Positions 31,356-38,807 of a DNA stretch of 64,000 nt are shown one piece after another (position 1 is the first letter of the stretch; each line of letters begins with the position of its first letter). Origin of the DNA: Bacillus gobiensis (GTDB taxonomy: Bacteria > Bacillota > Bacilli > Bacillales > Bacillaceae); NCBI RefSeq assembly GCF_001278705.1, contig NZ_CP012600.1, forward strand, positions 4,437,864-4,501,863. The letters run 5' to 3'. A model generated the notes under the pieces. That model made no database searches. It was not told the DNA's origin and saw nothing but the letters and a program-made list of their open reading frames with translations. A program made the position numbers and the translations under genes.

Positions 31356-31400
31356 TTATTTTTTTCTTACATCCACAAACCTAATAAAATTCGTATCCTT
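31356..31400 (-). pseudogene. YolD-like C-terminal scrap
   Basis: The last 14 codons (DTNFIRFVDVRKK and stop) match the ends of the YolD copies at 24557 and 25137. It is the third YolD trace in the island. Confidence 0.6.
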
Positions 31401-31410
31401 CACAAACTAG

Positions 31411-31623
31411 TCAAACAATAAATCCATCCTCCATGTACACAATCCATTTATTCTTTTCTTTGTCCCATTTAATCCTGTTTTGAGCGATAAGGCTTTTTAT
31501 GATCTGCCGCAGCTCTTTTTCATTCCGGCCAGTTTTGATTTTAAGTTGCTTCAGTGTTACGGGCTGATGAGAAATTGTGTTATTGAATATAATTCGAAAG
31601 ACTTTTCGTTCAATGTCGTTCAT
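31411..31623 (-). CDS. Small winged-helix-like protein under a LexA box (70 aa)
   Basis: The 70-residue product starts at ATG 31623 with AAAGGAG nine bases upstream; longer in-frame starts read through the LexA box and are unlikely. The sequence NDIERKVFRIIFN...PVTLKQLKIKTGRNEKELRQ reads as a winged helix-turn-helix, with a basic recognition helix (residues 24-44) and a wing ending in WKDKEKNKWIVY-like strands. It sits behind a perfect SOS box, so it is likely DNA-damage induced. The target is unknown. Confidence 0.7.
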   Translation of the reverse strand: MNDIERKVFRIIFNNTISHQPVTLKQLKIKTGRNEKELRQIIKSLIAQNRIKWDKEKNKWIVYMEDGFIV

Positions 31624-31655
31624 TTCATAAAGCTCCTTTTTGAACTTATTATATG

Positions 31656-31669
31656 GGAACGTACGTTCT
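31656..31669. promoter_or_regulatory. LexA (DinR) box
   Basis: GGAACGTACGTTCT is a perfect GAAC-N4-GTTC palindrome upstream of the winged-helix gene at 31411. The flanking bases resemble those around the yolD box at 25516. Confidence 0.82.
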
Positions 31670-31764
31670 TTATACAACAAGAAAAAATACCCACCATCAG
31701 GTGGGCACAATATTAGAAATATGAATATCTTCTGTTCTGAACTTTATCTAGTTCTGCCGATCGC

Positions 31765-32172
31765 TTATGCTCTCAAAACTTTAAATGCTTCTCTTACTTT
31801 CCTAGCAAAATCCAATGGCGGTTCAACTGATTCAAAGTGCATATACATAGCCCGTGGTTCTTCGAATAACCAATGGTTATGAACTGCTGTTACAATAATA
31901 TCTCGTTTTCTAAGTTCAGTTAATAAGGGATTGACTTCTTCTTGTAATAGCACTGTTTCACCTAAATTCAAAGCTCTTCCTCTACTATCGACATCTTCAA
32001 AAGTAAAAAATTGCGGAATGACCAATGGAGATTTCGTTGGGCGTCCAAGAATTGTAAAATCTATGTTTCTGAACTTTTGCACAAGACAAACATCATTTTC
32101 ATCTACACTACCCATTCCCCCAAGAATCCTGGCAAATTCCTGACAGAGGTTTTTGCGTTTTTCCCACTTCAT
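31765..32172 (-). CDS. DUF1259 (LppY/LpqO-like) domain protein, short form
   Basis: This 135-residue protein matches the DUF1259 family: QKFRNIDFTILGRPTKSPLV, then LLQEEVNPLLTELRKRDIIV and the hallmark HNHWLFEEPRAMYMHFES. It has no signal peptide and only one DUF1259 copy, whereas lipoprotein members elsewhere carry two. The HNHWLFE-HFE pattern suggests a metal or small-molecule site, but the role is unknown. GAGGTAA precedes the ATG. It is transcribed alone on the minus strand. Confidence 0.8.
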   Translation of the reverse strand: MKWEKRKNLCQEFARILGGMGSVDENDVCLVQKFRNIDFTILGRPTKSPLVIPQFFTFEDVDSRGRALNLGETVLLQEEVNPLLTELRKRDIIVTAVHNHWLFEEPRAMYMHFESVEPPLDFARKVREAFKVLRA

Positions 32173-32344
32173 AGGTTTACCTCATTTCTATAATAATTTT
32201 GAAGGAGTTTCATTTTAAATAAACGAATTTCCTTCACTATTAATAGTATGATTCGTCCTATGAATTCGAAATGTACAAGGGTATAGGGTGAAAGTGGAAA
32301 ATATTCATAAAGTAGTAATGAAATAAAACGGCAAAAAAGATAGA

Positions 32345-32430
32345 TAAGATGTTTAAAATAAATCACGTTTATCATTGGGTGAAATCCCTACCGCTAATGC
32401 TTCTAAAATCAATTTCCACTCTTCATATAA
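32345..32430 (-). pseudogene. Decayed SinI-like coding stretch
   Basis: On the minus strand a frame reads LYEEWKLILEALAVGISPND then KRDLF and stop, which fits the SinI pattern (EW--L--A---GIS---). An upstream in-frame stop and no start codon mean it is a relic. Confidence 0.45.
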
Positions 32431-32465
32431 TTAATCGGGTTTCAATTTACTCAGGCTTTTTATAT

Positions 32466-32479
32466 AGAGCGTACGTTCT
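32466..32479. promoter_or_regulatory. Degenerate LexA box
   Basis: GAGCGTACGTTC differs by one base from the SOS core and is followed by the same TTTATTCAACAAGAAAAAAT tract seen next to the other two boxes. Confidence 0.6.
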
Positions 32480-32699
32480 TTATTCAACAAGAAAAAATAT
32501 CCATCGTTATGGGGAACAACCTTTGAAAAGTATAGTGCGTGTTTTTTGGCAGATAAACAGAAGAGATAAAGTGCATGAAGATCTCACCCCTCTTCTCTCC
32601 AGAGTCATGAAGGGTGAGTCGACCGCCCTTGAAATGCCGATTTTATTGCTATGAGCCAACCAGACCAAGGACCAGGTCTTTTTTTCATTCAGTTGTTAA

Positions 32700-33098
32700 T
32701 TAATCATAAAAGATTAAATGCATATCACTGCTAGTCCTTGATTTCGCAAAAAATTCCGCTTCATTTCCTCCATCAACAAAGTTACCAATACCCCAGAAAT
32801 ACCCACATTCGCCTGGTTTTAGATATCTTGTTCCTACATAGTCATTATAACTTGTAGGATCGTACTCCCATAATTCAACTTTTAAATCACTATCTGGACC
32901 CACGTATCTATCCCGACAAATCTTATAATCTCCGCCAGTAGAGGCATACACATGACTTTCAGCACCATAAGAATAAAGGGTTTCTTCTCCTAAGTAATCC
33001 CATCCGGAACTCAATGGTTCTATGCTGCTTGCAAATGTAGAAGAAGGGACCAACAACGCAGCTACCAATGCAACGACAATCATTTTCAAATTTTTCAT
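32700..33098 (-). CDS. Small secreted protein (132 aa)
   Basis: The signal peptide is clear (KNLKMIVVALVAALLVPSSTFA, cleavage after about residue 23). The mature part of about 109 residues is rich in Tyr, Gly and acidic residues (SGWDYLGEETLYSYGAES, KICRDRYVGPDSDLKVELWE) with two cysteines (in KICRDR and GECGYF) that may pair, consistent with a beta-sandwich. I choose the second in-frame ATG (33098), which is seven bases after AGGAGG; the first overlaps it. No family is recognised. Confidence 0.7.
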   Translation of the reverse strand: MKNLKMIVVALVAALLVPSSTFASSIEPLSSGWDYLGEETLYSYGAESHVYASTGGDYKICRDRYVGPDSDLKVELWEYDPTSYNDYVGTRYLKPGECGYFWGIGNFVDGGNEAEFFAKSRTSSDMHLIFYD

Positions 33099-33481
33099 AC
33101 TCATTCCTCCTCTCCCGTTTTGACTTGAAAAATCTTATTCGGCATATAATCCCAAAATCCTCCTGTTTTCTCCAAAAAAACGTTTTGTTATTATGCAACG
33201 GTTTTTGGAGTATCAAGTCCCTATAAGATGATTGATTCAACTATATCTATTGGGATCGCCCGAAGGGTCTGCTCATAGTCTGTAAGGCAGTAGGTTCGGT
33301 GAAAGAAGTTAAAAATGACATTTTGTGCTAACAAAATTGATGTTTCATGATCAATGTTCTTCGAAAAATTGTTTTCAGATTAGAGGGCAACCTGTTTTCT
33401 GACCTTGCTTGAAAAAATTTCCATGAATAGGTAGGAAATACTAGGAAAATAGTGGTGTATTATCTTAGAGGAGGAGAATCT
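33099..33481. other. Intergenic stretch, nothing recognised
   Basis: This region separates the divergent secreted-protein and metallo-beta-lactamase genes. I see no RNA, repeat or clear promoter. Confidence 0.4.
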
Positions 33482-34313
33482 ATGAAAAAATTAAAAATTT
33501 TTCTTTTGTCTTTAGTTAGCAACTCATGTTTCTGCAGCAAGCAAAAATCTTGTCGTCCATTACATCGATATTGGACAAGGTGATGCAATATATATCAAAA
33601 CACCAAAAGGTAACGACATCATAATCGATGCTGGCAACAAAGCAAAAGGAGACGATGTTGTTAAGTATCTCAAAAAGCAAAAAGTAGACGACATTGAGGT
33701 GATGATTGCAACCCATCCAGATGCTGATCATGTTGGTGGTTTAGACGAGGTTCTTGCTGCCTATCGAGTAGAAAATATTTATGCTCCAAAAGTATCTCAT
33801 ACCACACAAGCATACAAGGACTTTTTACAAGCAGTTAAAAGAGAAAAGAAAACCATTAAAACTGCAAAAAACGGTGCTACTTTGGGCTTAAAGGACAAGT
33901 CTATTAAAGCCGAATTTATTGGCCCTGTGAAAAACTATTCAAAAAGTGATCTAAATAACTGGAGTGCAGTCGTACATATTCAGTACAACAAAAACTCTTT
34001 CTTATTTACTGGTGATGCAGAGTTAAAATCTGAGAAAGACATGCTTTCCAAAAAATTATTATCAAAAGTTGATGTTTTAAAAGTGGGGCATCATGGGTCC
34101 AAGGATTCTTCATCTAAGGATTTCTTAAACAAAGTTAAACCCACATATGCAGTTATTAGTGTAGGTAAAGGAAACCGTTATAAGCATCCTACAAGTGAGA
34201 CGTTGAATCGACTAAAGACGGTTAAATCGAAAGTGTATAGAACCGATAAAAATAGCACAGTTAAAATCACTAGCAGTGGAACTAAAATTTCTGTGAGTCC
34301 AGCAAAGAAATGA
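33482..34313 (+). pseudogene. ComEC/Rec2-like metallo-beta-lactamase fold protein, frameshifted
   Basis: ATG 33482 after GAGGAGGAG opens a signal-peptide-like start (KKLKIFLLSLV), but the frame is lost near 33525. In a second frame the mature protein is continuous: ATHVSAASKNLVVHYIDIGQ, GDAIYIKTPKGNDIIIDAGN, then ATHPDADHVGG with the HxxxDH zinc motif, FTGDAELKSE and KVGHHGSKDSS. This is the stand-alone exported MBL domain related to the C-terminus of ComEC. The second frame has no start codon until GTG 33699, which would lose the first strand. A DUF3006 gene overlaps its end. Confidence 0.8.
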
Positions 34314-34534
34314 GTAAAGTTTTAAAAGGAATAATTGATCGTTTCGAAGGTGAAATAGTTGTTGTTGAGGTTGAAGGAGTAACCAAAGACTTTGATAAAG
34401 CCATTTTCCCAAAAGAAGCAACTGTTGGTGATGTTGTTGAAATTGAGGGGAATAAAGTAAGAGTTTTAAAAAACGAGACTGAAAAGCGTAGAAAAGAAGT
34501 AGAAAATTTAATGAATGATGTTTGGGAAGATTAA
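34310..34534 (+). CDS. DUF3006 family protein
   Basis: This 74-residue protein (KGIIDRFEGEIVVVEVEGVT, then KDFDKAIFPKEATVGDVVEI) matches DUF3006, a small beta-barrel-like family that is regularly encoded directly after ComEC-like metallo-beta-lactamases. Its ATG overlaps the MBL stop (ATGA), so the pair is translationally coupled. The C-terminal tail is charged and helical. With the MBL gene broken upstream, its expression depends on reinitiation. The function is unknown. Confidence 0.85.
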   Translation: MSKVLKGIIDRFEGEIVVVEVEGVTKDFDKAIFPKEATVGDVVEIEGNKVRVLKNETEKRRKEVENLMNDVWED

Positions 34535-34561
34535 AAGAAAAAAGCTTTTTGGTTGATATGA

Positions 34562-34622
34562 TCCCCATATTGTAGACAGAGATAAGAACGTTTATTATCT
34601 GTTTACAATAGGGGACTTTTTA
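34562..34622 (+). terminator. Terminator of the MBL-DUF3006 unit
   Basis: A long hairpin with CCCC...GGGG ends and a TATTGTA/TACAATA-like stem is followed by a T run. Confidence 0.75.
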
Positions 34623-34745
34623 ATGTAACTAGGACGTAAAAACGGCGAAATTGGAAATATTAGAAGACAAAAAAACTTAAAGTGACATTCTTCTATAAGA
34701 AATCCTCAATCATTTAGGGTTTGTTTAAGATTGTTGTTGATTTTG

Positions 34746-34778
34746 TTGTTAAACTAACGGGGCAGATTAGTTTAACAA
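34746..34778. repeat. Stem-loop repeat, copy 1
   Basis: Perfect 12-bp arms TTGTTAAACTAA/TTAGTTTAACAA surround the loop CGGGGCAGA. Related copies lie at 35330, 35379 and 35977. Confidence 0.8.
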
Positions 34779-34839
34779 GGAGTTTGTAGTTTTTTAAGGA
34801 AAATATTATATTAAAACATTAACTATTAAGGGGGACGAG

Positions 34840-35310
34840 TTGGTGGATGTAGTTTTTCAAACGGAAAAAGCAGTTTTTAATTATCATGTAGCAGGAATTT
34901 TGATTAAAAATGGATACGTTCTTTTACATAAGGATGTTAATGATAAAAATTGGGCACTTCCTGGAGGAAGAGTTGAAATCACGGAAGAATCACAATCAAG
35001 TATCAAAAGGGAATTTCGGGAAGAATTAGGAATAGATATAAAGGTAGTTAGACTGCTTTGGGTAGTAGAAAATTTCTTTGAATATGATGGCAGAAGTTTT
35101 CACGAGATAGGTTTTTATTACAATATTTTATCAGATGAAAATTCCCTGTTAGTTGATAAAGAATCTTTTTATGGAGTGGAAGGAGAACGGTTGATTTTCA
35201 AGTGGATGCCGATAGAGAAGCTTGAAGAAGTAGCGTTATACCCAGAGTTTTTAAGAACGGCTCTAAATAATTTGCCAAAGAACCCAGAGCATTTCGTTGA
35301 AAAAAAGTAG
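34840..35310 (+). CDS. NUDIX hydrolase
   Basis: This 156-residue protein has a complete Nudix box near residues 43-65: GRVEITEESQSSIKREFREE followed by LGI, with all Glu residues for Mg2+ present. Such enzymes cleave nucleoside diphosphates linked to another group; the substrate cannot be predicted. The start is TTG at 34840 after AAGGGGGA, or the adjacent GTG at 34843. The gene lies between two copies of the stem-loop repeat family and has no operon partner. Confidence 0.85.
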   Translation: MVDVVFQTEKAVFNYHVAGILIKNGYVLLHKDVNDKNWALPGGRVEITEESQSSIKREFREELGIDIKVVRLLWVVENFFEYDGRSFHEIGFYYNILSDENSLLVDKESFYGVEGERLIFKWMPIEKLEEVALYPEFLRTALNNLPKNPEHFVEKK

Positions 35311-35329
35311 GTAGTTGTCTTATGTTTTC

Positions 35330-35361
35330 TTGTTGAACTAACGGGTGCTTTACTTTAATAA
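35330..35361. repeat. Stem-loop repeat, copy 2
   Basis: TTGTTGAACTAA/TTACTTTAATAA arms with several mismatches surround the loop CGGGTGCT. It lies just after the Nudix gene. Confidence 0.7.
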
Positions 35362-35378
35362 AGAGTAAAGTATTTTTT

Positions 35379-35412
35379 CTTATTCAAGTAACGAGGCAGT
35401 TAGTACAATAAG
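35379..35412. repeat. Stem-loop repeat, copy 3
   Basis: CTTATTCAAGTAA/TTAGTACAATAAG arms, imperfect, surround the loop CGAGGCAG. It precedes the GNAT gene. Confidence 0.65.
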
Positions 35413-35459
35413 AACATTATGACTATCTTATATATAAGAAATGGAGAGGATTCAAAGGA

Positions 35460-35966
35460 ATGATTATTTTAGAAACTGAAAGGTTGTTTTTAAGACAGTA
35501 TAAAGAAGAGGATATGTCTTCTCTTTATTCTATTTTTTCAGATTCTGAAACAATGAAATATTACCCATCTCCATTTAGCTTTGAACAAACTCAAAATTGG
35601 ATTAAAAGAAATCAAGAAAGATACCAAGAAGATGGCTATGGATTATGGGGAATTTGTTTAAAAGAAAATAACGAATTAATAGGTGATTGCGGTCTGGTTA
35701 AACAAAAAGTGGATGGCAGAACGGAAGTTGAAATTGGTTACCATATCGATAAGATGTACTGGTCAAAGGGATTTGCATCGGAAGCAGCTAAAGGTTGCAA
35801 GGAATATGGATTTTATCAATTAGGCTTAAATAAGTTGATAAGCATCATTAATCCAAGAAATATTCCATCAATTCGTGTGGCAGAGAAAATTGGTTTTACT
35901 AAAGAAAAAGAATCCTTTATTTTTAATAAAAGCCATTATATATATTCGGGGTCTAAAGATACATAA
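35460..35966 (+). CDS. GNAT family N-acetyltransferase (RimJ/RimL-like)
   Basis: This 168-residue protein shows the RimJ/RimL-type GNAT fold: ETERLFLRQYKEEDMSSLYS at the N-terminus, an IGDCGLV strand, EIGYHIDKMYWSKGFASEAA for acetyl-CoA binding, and NIPSIRVAEKIGF at the end. It would acetylate an amine of a small molecule or protein N-terminus; the substrate is unknown. The ATG follows GGAGAGGA at about ten bases. It lies between copies 3 and 4 of the stem-loop repeat. Confidence 0.88.
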   Translation: MIILETERLFLRQYKEEDMSSLYSIFSDSETMKYYPSPFSFEQTQNWIKRNQERYQEDGYGLWGICLKENNELIGDCGLVKQKVDGRTEVEIGYHIDKMYWSKGFASEAAKGCKEYGFYQLGLNKLISIINPRNIPSIRVAEKIGFTKEKESFIFNKSHYIYSGSKDT

Positions 35967-35976
35967 GCTACCTACG

Positions 35977-36010
35977 CTTATTAAGCTAACTGGTGCTTTA
36001 GTGTAATAAG
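35977..36010. repeat. Stem-loop repeat, copy 4
   Basis: CTTATTAAGCTAA/TTAGTGTAATAAG arms surround the loop CTGGTGCT. It lies just after the GNAT gene. Confidence 0.7.
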
Positions 36011-36134
36011 AGTTCAAAAAAGGACTACAATCAAGTCCTTTTTTGTTTTTCTAAATTTATCAACATTTATTGAAATGTTAAGAAGAGCATAAATAAAGAC
36101 CTCGAAAAAAGAGGTAACTATAAAATATCTCATT

Positions 36135-36284
36135 TTAATTTTTGTGATTCTTATATTTTTTTAATTTGTCTAGATTCTCAAACTTTATTGATAACACCTC
36201 CCCATAATCCAAGCAAACAGTATAAGTTTTTTCAAACTCTGGTACTTGTATAAGTGAATTTTTGCCACAATTTGTGCAATCCAT
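36135..36284 (-). CDS. Small zinc-ribbon-like protein (49 aa)
   Basis: A 49-codon frame follows GGGAGGTGG at ideal spacing. The product begins MDCTNCGKNSL with a CxxC pair and has a further Cys in YTVCLDYGEV; the C-terminus is basic and helical (LDKLKKYKNHKN). It may bind zinc. No family is recognised, but the strong ribosome-binding site supports a real gene. Confidence 0.55.
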   Translation of the reverse strand: MDCTNCGKNSLIQVPEFEKTYTVCLDYGEVLSIKFENLDKLKKYKNHKN

Positions 36285-36412
36285 TAATTCCACCTCCCAA
36301 CATCTATAATATATTGAAATTTGTTAAGTTTGAAATAATAATGAGTAAATTGCTTTAATTTAATCCTTTTCTTTGTTATCAGCATTTATCAAACCTCTGC
36401 AAAAAGATCACC

Positions 36413-36455
36413 GACCTTCTAAGCCGTCGATCGTGAGTTCGAATCTCTCTTGGGA
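36413..36455 (+). pseudogene. tRNA-Arg(UCU) 3' fragment
   Basis: The anticodon loop CTTCTAA (anticodon TCT at 36418-36420), variable region and a T-arm with TTCGAAT are recognisable, with one T-stem mismatch and a degraded anticodon stem. D-arm and 5' acceptor strand are absent. It is a second tRNA footprint in the island. Confidence 0.55.
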
Positions 36456-36731
36456 TTCATAACTTCTTTATTCTCGAAAAGGATGGACAGCACCGGAATA
36501 CCATAAGCCCACCGATAGGGTAGGCTCCTTTTATTTAAGTTCAATAACTTTCAACGACCATTCCGACTCCTATATATTGATTCAAAACAACTTGACCACA
36601 TGACCACCAAATTGACCACTTTTTATCCATATTGGGTCATATTCCACCCTATAATGAATATTCCCCCAATACTAAAATCTCGATCAAAATTGGGCATTCA
36701 TATCGAAATATATCCGCATAACATCGATTGT

Positions 36732-36786
36732 ACATACGATGCACGTGGAGTGTGTAGCGAGTTTATCCCTTAAATCATAGGGTTTT
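36732..36786. other. Right attachment repeat (second rlmCD 3' end)
   Basis: It matches 23248-23302 at 52 of 55 bases and encodes [15 protein letters not shown] with stop, so it preserves the rlmCD frame. It is followed by TTGACCACATTCGGG, also present beside the left copy. Confidence 0.82.
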
Positions 36787-36844
36787 ATTTAACTGTCGAA
36801 AAGGTGAATTGACCACATTCGGGAAATCAGGGGTTTTTGTGATT

Positions 36845-36922
36845 TTACTTACTGTTTCCTTCTAGATAATCGCTAAATGCTTGGATGCTTTTTTCCTTCA
36901 TAACTGGAGTAACATGAATATA
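36845..36922 (-). pseudogene. Second tyrosine integrase, C-terminal remnant
   Basis: About 25 codons (IYIHVTPVMKEKSIQAFSDY then LEGNSK and stop) parallel the end of the integrase at 23374 but differ at several residues. They include the position of the catalytic Tyr. Orientation and distance from the attachment repeat are the same as on the left, so a second related element once integrated here. Confidence 0.78.
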
Positions 36923-36928
36923 TATATA

Positions 36929-36965
36929 AAAGGCAGCTTTCGGTAAGAAATTGAAAGCTGCCTTT
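36929..36965. terminator. Terminator of MFS gene
   Basis: The perfect 13-bp stem AAAGGCAGCTTTC/GAAAGCTGCCTTT lies between the integrase remnant and the MFS gene, with T-rich flanks. Confidence 0.75.
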
Positions 36966-37059
36966 ATTCATTAGAATTTAATTGTATCCTGCTAGATCAA
37001 CTTATACATTACCAGTCTAACTAATCAAAAGGAGATGAATTAGAATGATTTTATATTAG

Positions 37060-38370
37060 CTATTTGGTCTGACTCTTACGAGACCAAACAACTACAGGAA
37101 TAAGCAATAGTGACAGAACCGCTCCAGAAATTGATAGTGCTGCATAACTAGAATGAGCGACTACCATTCCTGATAACGCCCCGCCGGAAGCCCCTGATAA
37201 AGCAACCAAGACATCAACCGACCCTTGAGTTTTTGCACGAATAGATGGATGTGTTGCATCTATAATGAGAGCTGTTCCACTTATTAGGCCAAAGTTCCAG
37301 CCCATACCAAGTAGTACTAACGCCAAGATAAGCAGTATCATTGAGTCTGCTGGTGCAAAAGCTGCCACTATACCAGAAGCCAGAAGTGTAGCACCAGAGA
37401 CAATAGCCATCGCCATACGACCAATTTTATCTACTAGAATGCCGGTTACAAGAGAAGGTAAATACATAGCGCCTATATGAAACCCTATGACCAATCCTAC
37501 TTCTTTCAGTCCATGGCCATGGTGTTCCATGTGTATTGGTGTCATGGTCATGATGGCTACCATAACGAGTTGAGTCAAAACCATAATTGTAGCCCCTACG
37601 ACTGTTCCTCTTTTGTTTATAGTGGAACTTCCTTGATGTGATTCTATATCGACAGCATCTGTATCATAATTCTTTTGAGCATTTGCTAAAGCTGTAGACA
37701 CCACTAAAGGATCTGGACGAAGAAAAATTAAAAGAACCAATCCGGCTAAGATAAAAGCAGTTCCTGATAAAATAAAGGGACCAGCCAAAGTCGGGACTCC
37801 AATAGAATCCGCAAATTCTCCCATCACATTGACCAAATTAGGACCTGCTACAGCACCAAAGGTCGTAGACACCATGGCCGTACTGGCAGCTGTTGCTCGC
37901 TGTTTAGTTGTTGCCAGATCTGTACCTGCATATCGTGCTTGTAAATTGGATGCAGTACCTGATCCATAAATAAGAAGAGAAATAAATAAAAGTGTGATGC
38001 TATTGATTAAGGTAGCCATGATAATGCCGATTGCTCCCAGCCCGCCTGCAAGAAAACCGCCTGCCAGTCCTGCTCTTCGACCAAAACGCTGAGAAGACCG
38101 ACCTATGAGCCAAGCAGCTCCTGCAGATCCTAAAGTGAGTAAAGCAGTAGGAATCCCTGATACACTGTCTGTTCCAAGCATATCTTGGGCAATTAGTGCG
38201 CCTACCGTTATACCGGCTGCCAGCCCTGCTCCTCCCAAAATTTGCGAAAAAACCACGACTCTCAATGTTTTTTTATAGAGCTGCTTTTGTTTGTTTGGTG
38301 AATCTATATAGTCTTGCAACCAAATCGGTTGCTGTTTTGATTGAAAGCTATCTCTTGCTTTAATGGTCAT
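37060..38370 (-). CDS. MFS transporter
   Basis: This 436-residue major facilitator has 12 predicted helices and the loop 2-3 motif as GRSSQRFGRRAG. An N-terminal soluble tail of about 35 residues precedes TM1, and a His-rich loop (PIHMEHHGHGLKE) lies in the second half. It is probably an efflux or small-metabolite transporter; the substrate is unknown. I start at ATG 38370 because AGGAGG sits eight bases upstream, while the GTG at 38379 overlaps that site. It is alone in its unit. Confidence 0.85.
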   Translation of the reverse strand: MTIKARDSFQSKQQPIWLQDYIDSPNKQKQLYKKTLRVVVFSQILGGAGLAAGITVGALIAQDMLGTDSVSGIPTALLTLGSAGAAWLIGRSSQRFGRRAGLAGGFLAGGLGAIGIIMATLINSITLLFISLLIYGSGTASNLQARYAGTDLATTKQRATAASTAMVSTTFGAVAGPNLVNVMGEFADSIGVPTLAGPFILSGTAFILAGLVLLIFLRPDPLVVSTALANAQKNYDTDAVDIESHQGSSTINKRGTVVGATIMVLTQLVMVAIMTMTPIHMEHHGHGLKEVGLVIGFHIGAMYLPSLVTGILVDKIGRMAMAIVSGATLLASGIVAAFAPADSMILLILALVLLGMGWNFGLISGTALIIDATHPSIRAKTQGSVDVLVALSGASGGALSGMVVAHSSYAALSISGAVLSLLLIPVVVWSRKSQTK

Positions 38371-38807
38371 AAACGGCACCTCCTAATAAAGTAATTTTTT
38401 AGCTTCTCGTGCTTGCCTTGCAGAAGGTTATCGATTTATGATTCCATTTCACCGCATCCACCCAATCATTCTTAGTAGAAACAGGACATGAAGGTGTTTT
38501 ATCTAACATTCTGAAATTAAGACAAGTACGACAAACCATTAGCTATTTTCTTGTATCCTATTATCCTTCCATTTAGGATTCTGATATATTCATATTCAAC
38601 TATCTTTCTCATCAGAAGAGGCTGAACTTCATGATTGCTTGATAAATAAGTTTAAGCAAATTGCAAAGTGGTCTTTTATCAATTGCTTCAGTCAATAATG
38701 AATCCAATCATTAAGAAGAAGCTCATGATTATTCACGACATAATCATAAGCTTCTTTCCTTTGCTCTTCTTAACATTTATACTACTCTTTTGGACCGTTT
38801 TTTTACC
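38371..38807. other. Intergenic region with a terminator
   Basis: No gene is recognised. A 17-bp imperfect hairpin at 38716-38756 (AAGAAGCT...AGCTTCTT) probably terminates the metallo-beta-lactamase gene on the minus strand. Confidence 0.5.

Larger units (their letters stand above)
32173..32699. other. Gene-poor stretch with SinI and LexA-box relics
   Basis: No intact gene is seen. It contains a decayed SinI-like coding stretch and a degenerate LexA box, described separately; the rest is AT-rich. Confidence 0.5.
23248..36786. mobile_element. Integrated element (about 13.5 kb) at the rlmCD 3' end
   Basis: The region is bounded by direct repeats of the rlmCD end and has an integrase facing outward at the left edge. 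The cargo is small: SOS-type YolD/LexA units, a SinI-like gene, secreted proteins, DUF2935, YmaF and Nudix/GNAT genes, plus tRNA and transposase debris. No replication, conjugation, capsid or lysis genes are visible, so it is a remnant island and not a complete phage or ICE. Confidence 0.72.

Noticed and set aside
23248..36786. Complete prophage
   Set aside because: No capsid, portal, terminase, tail or lysis genes; only integrase and accessory cargo remain.
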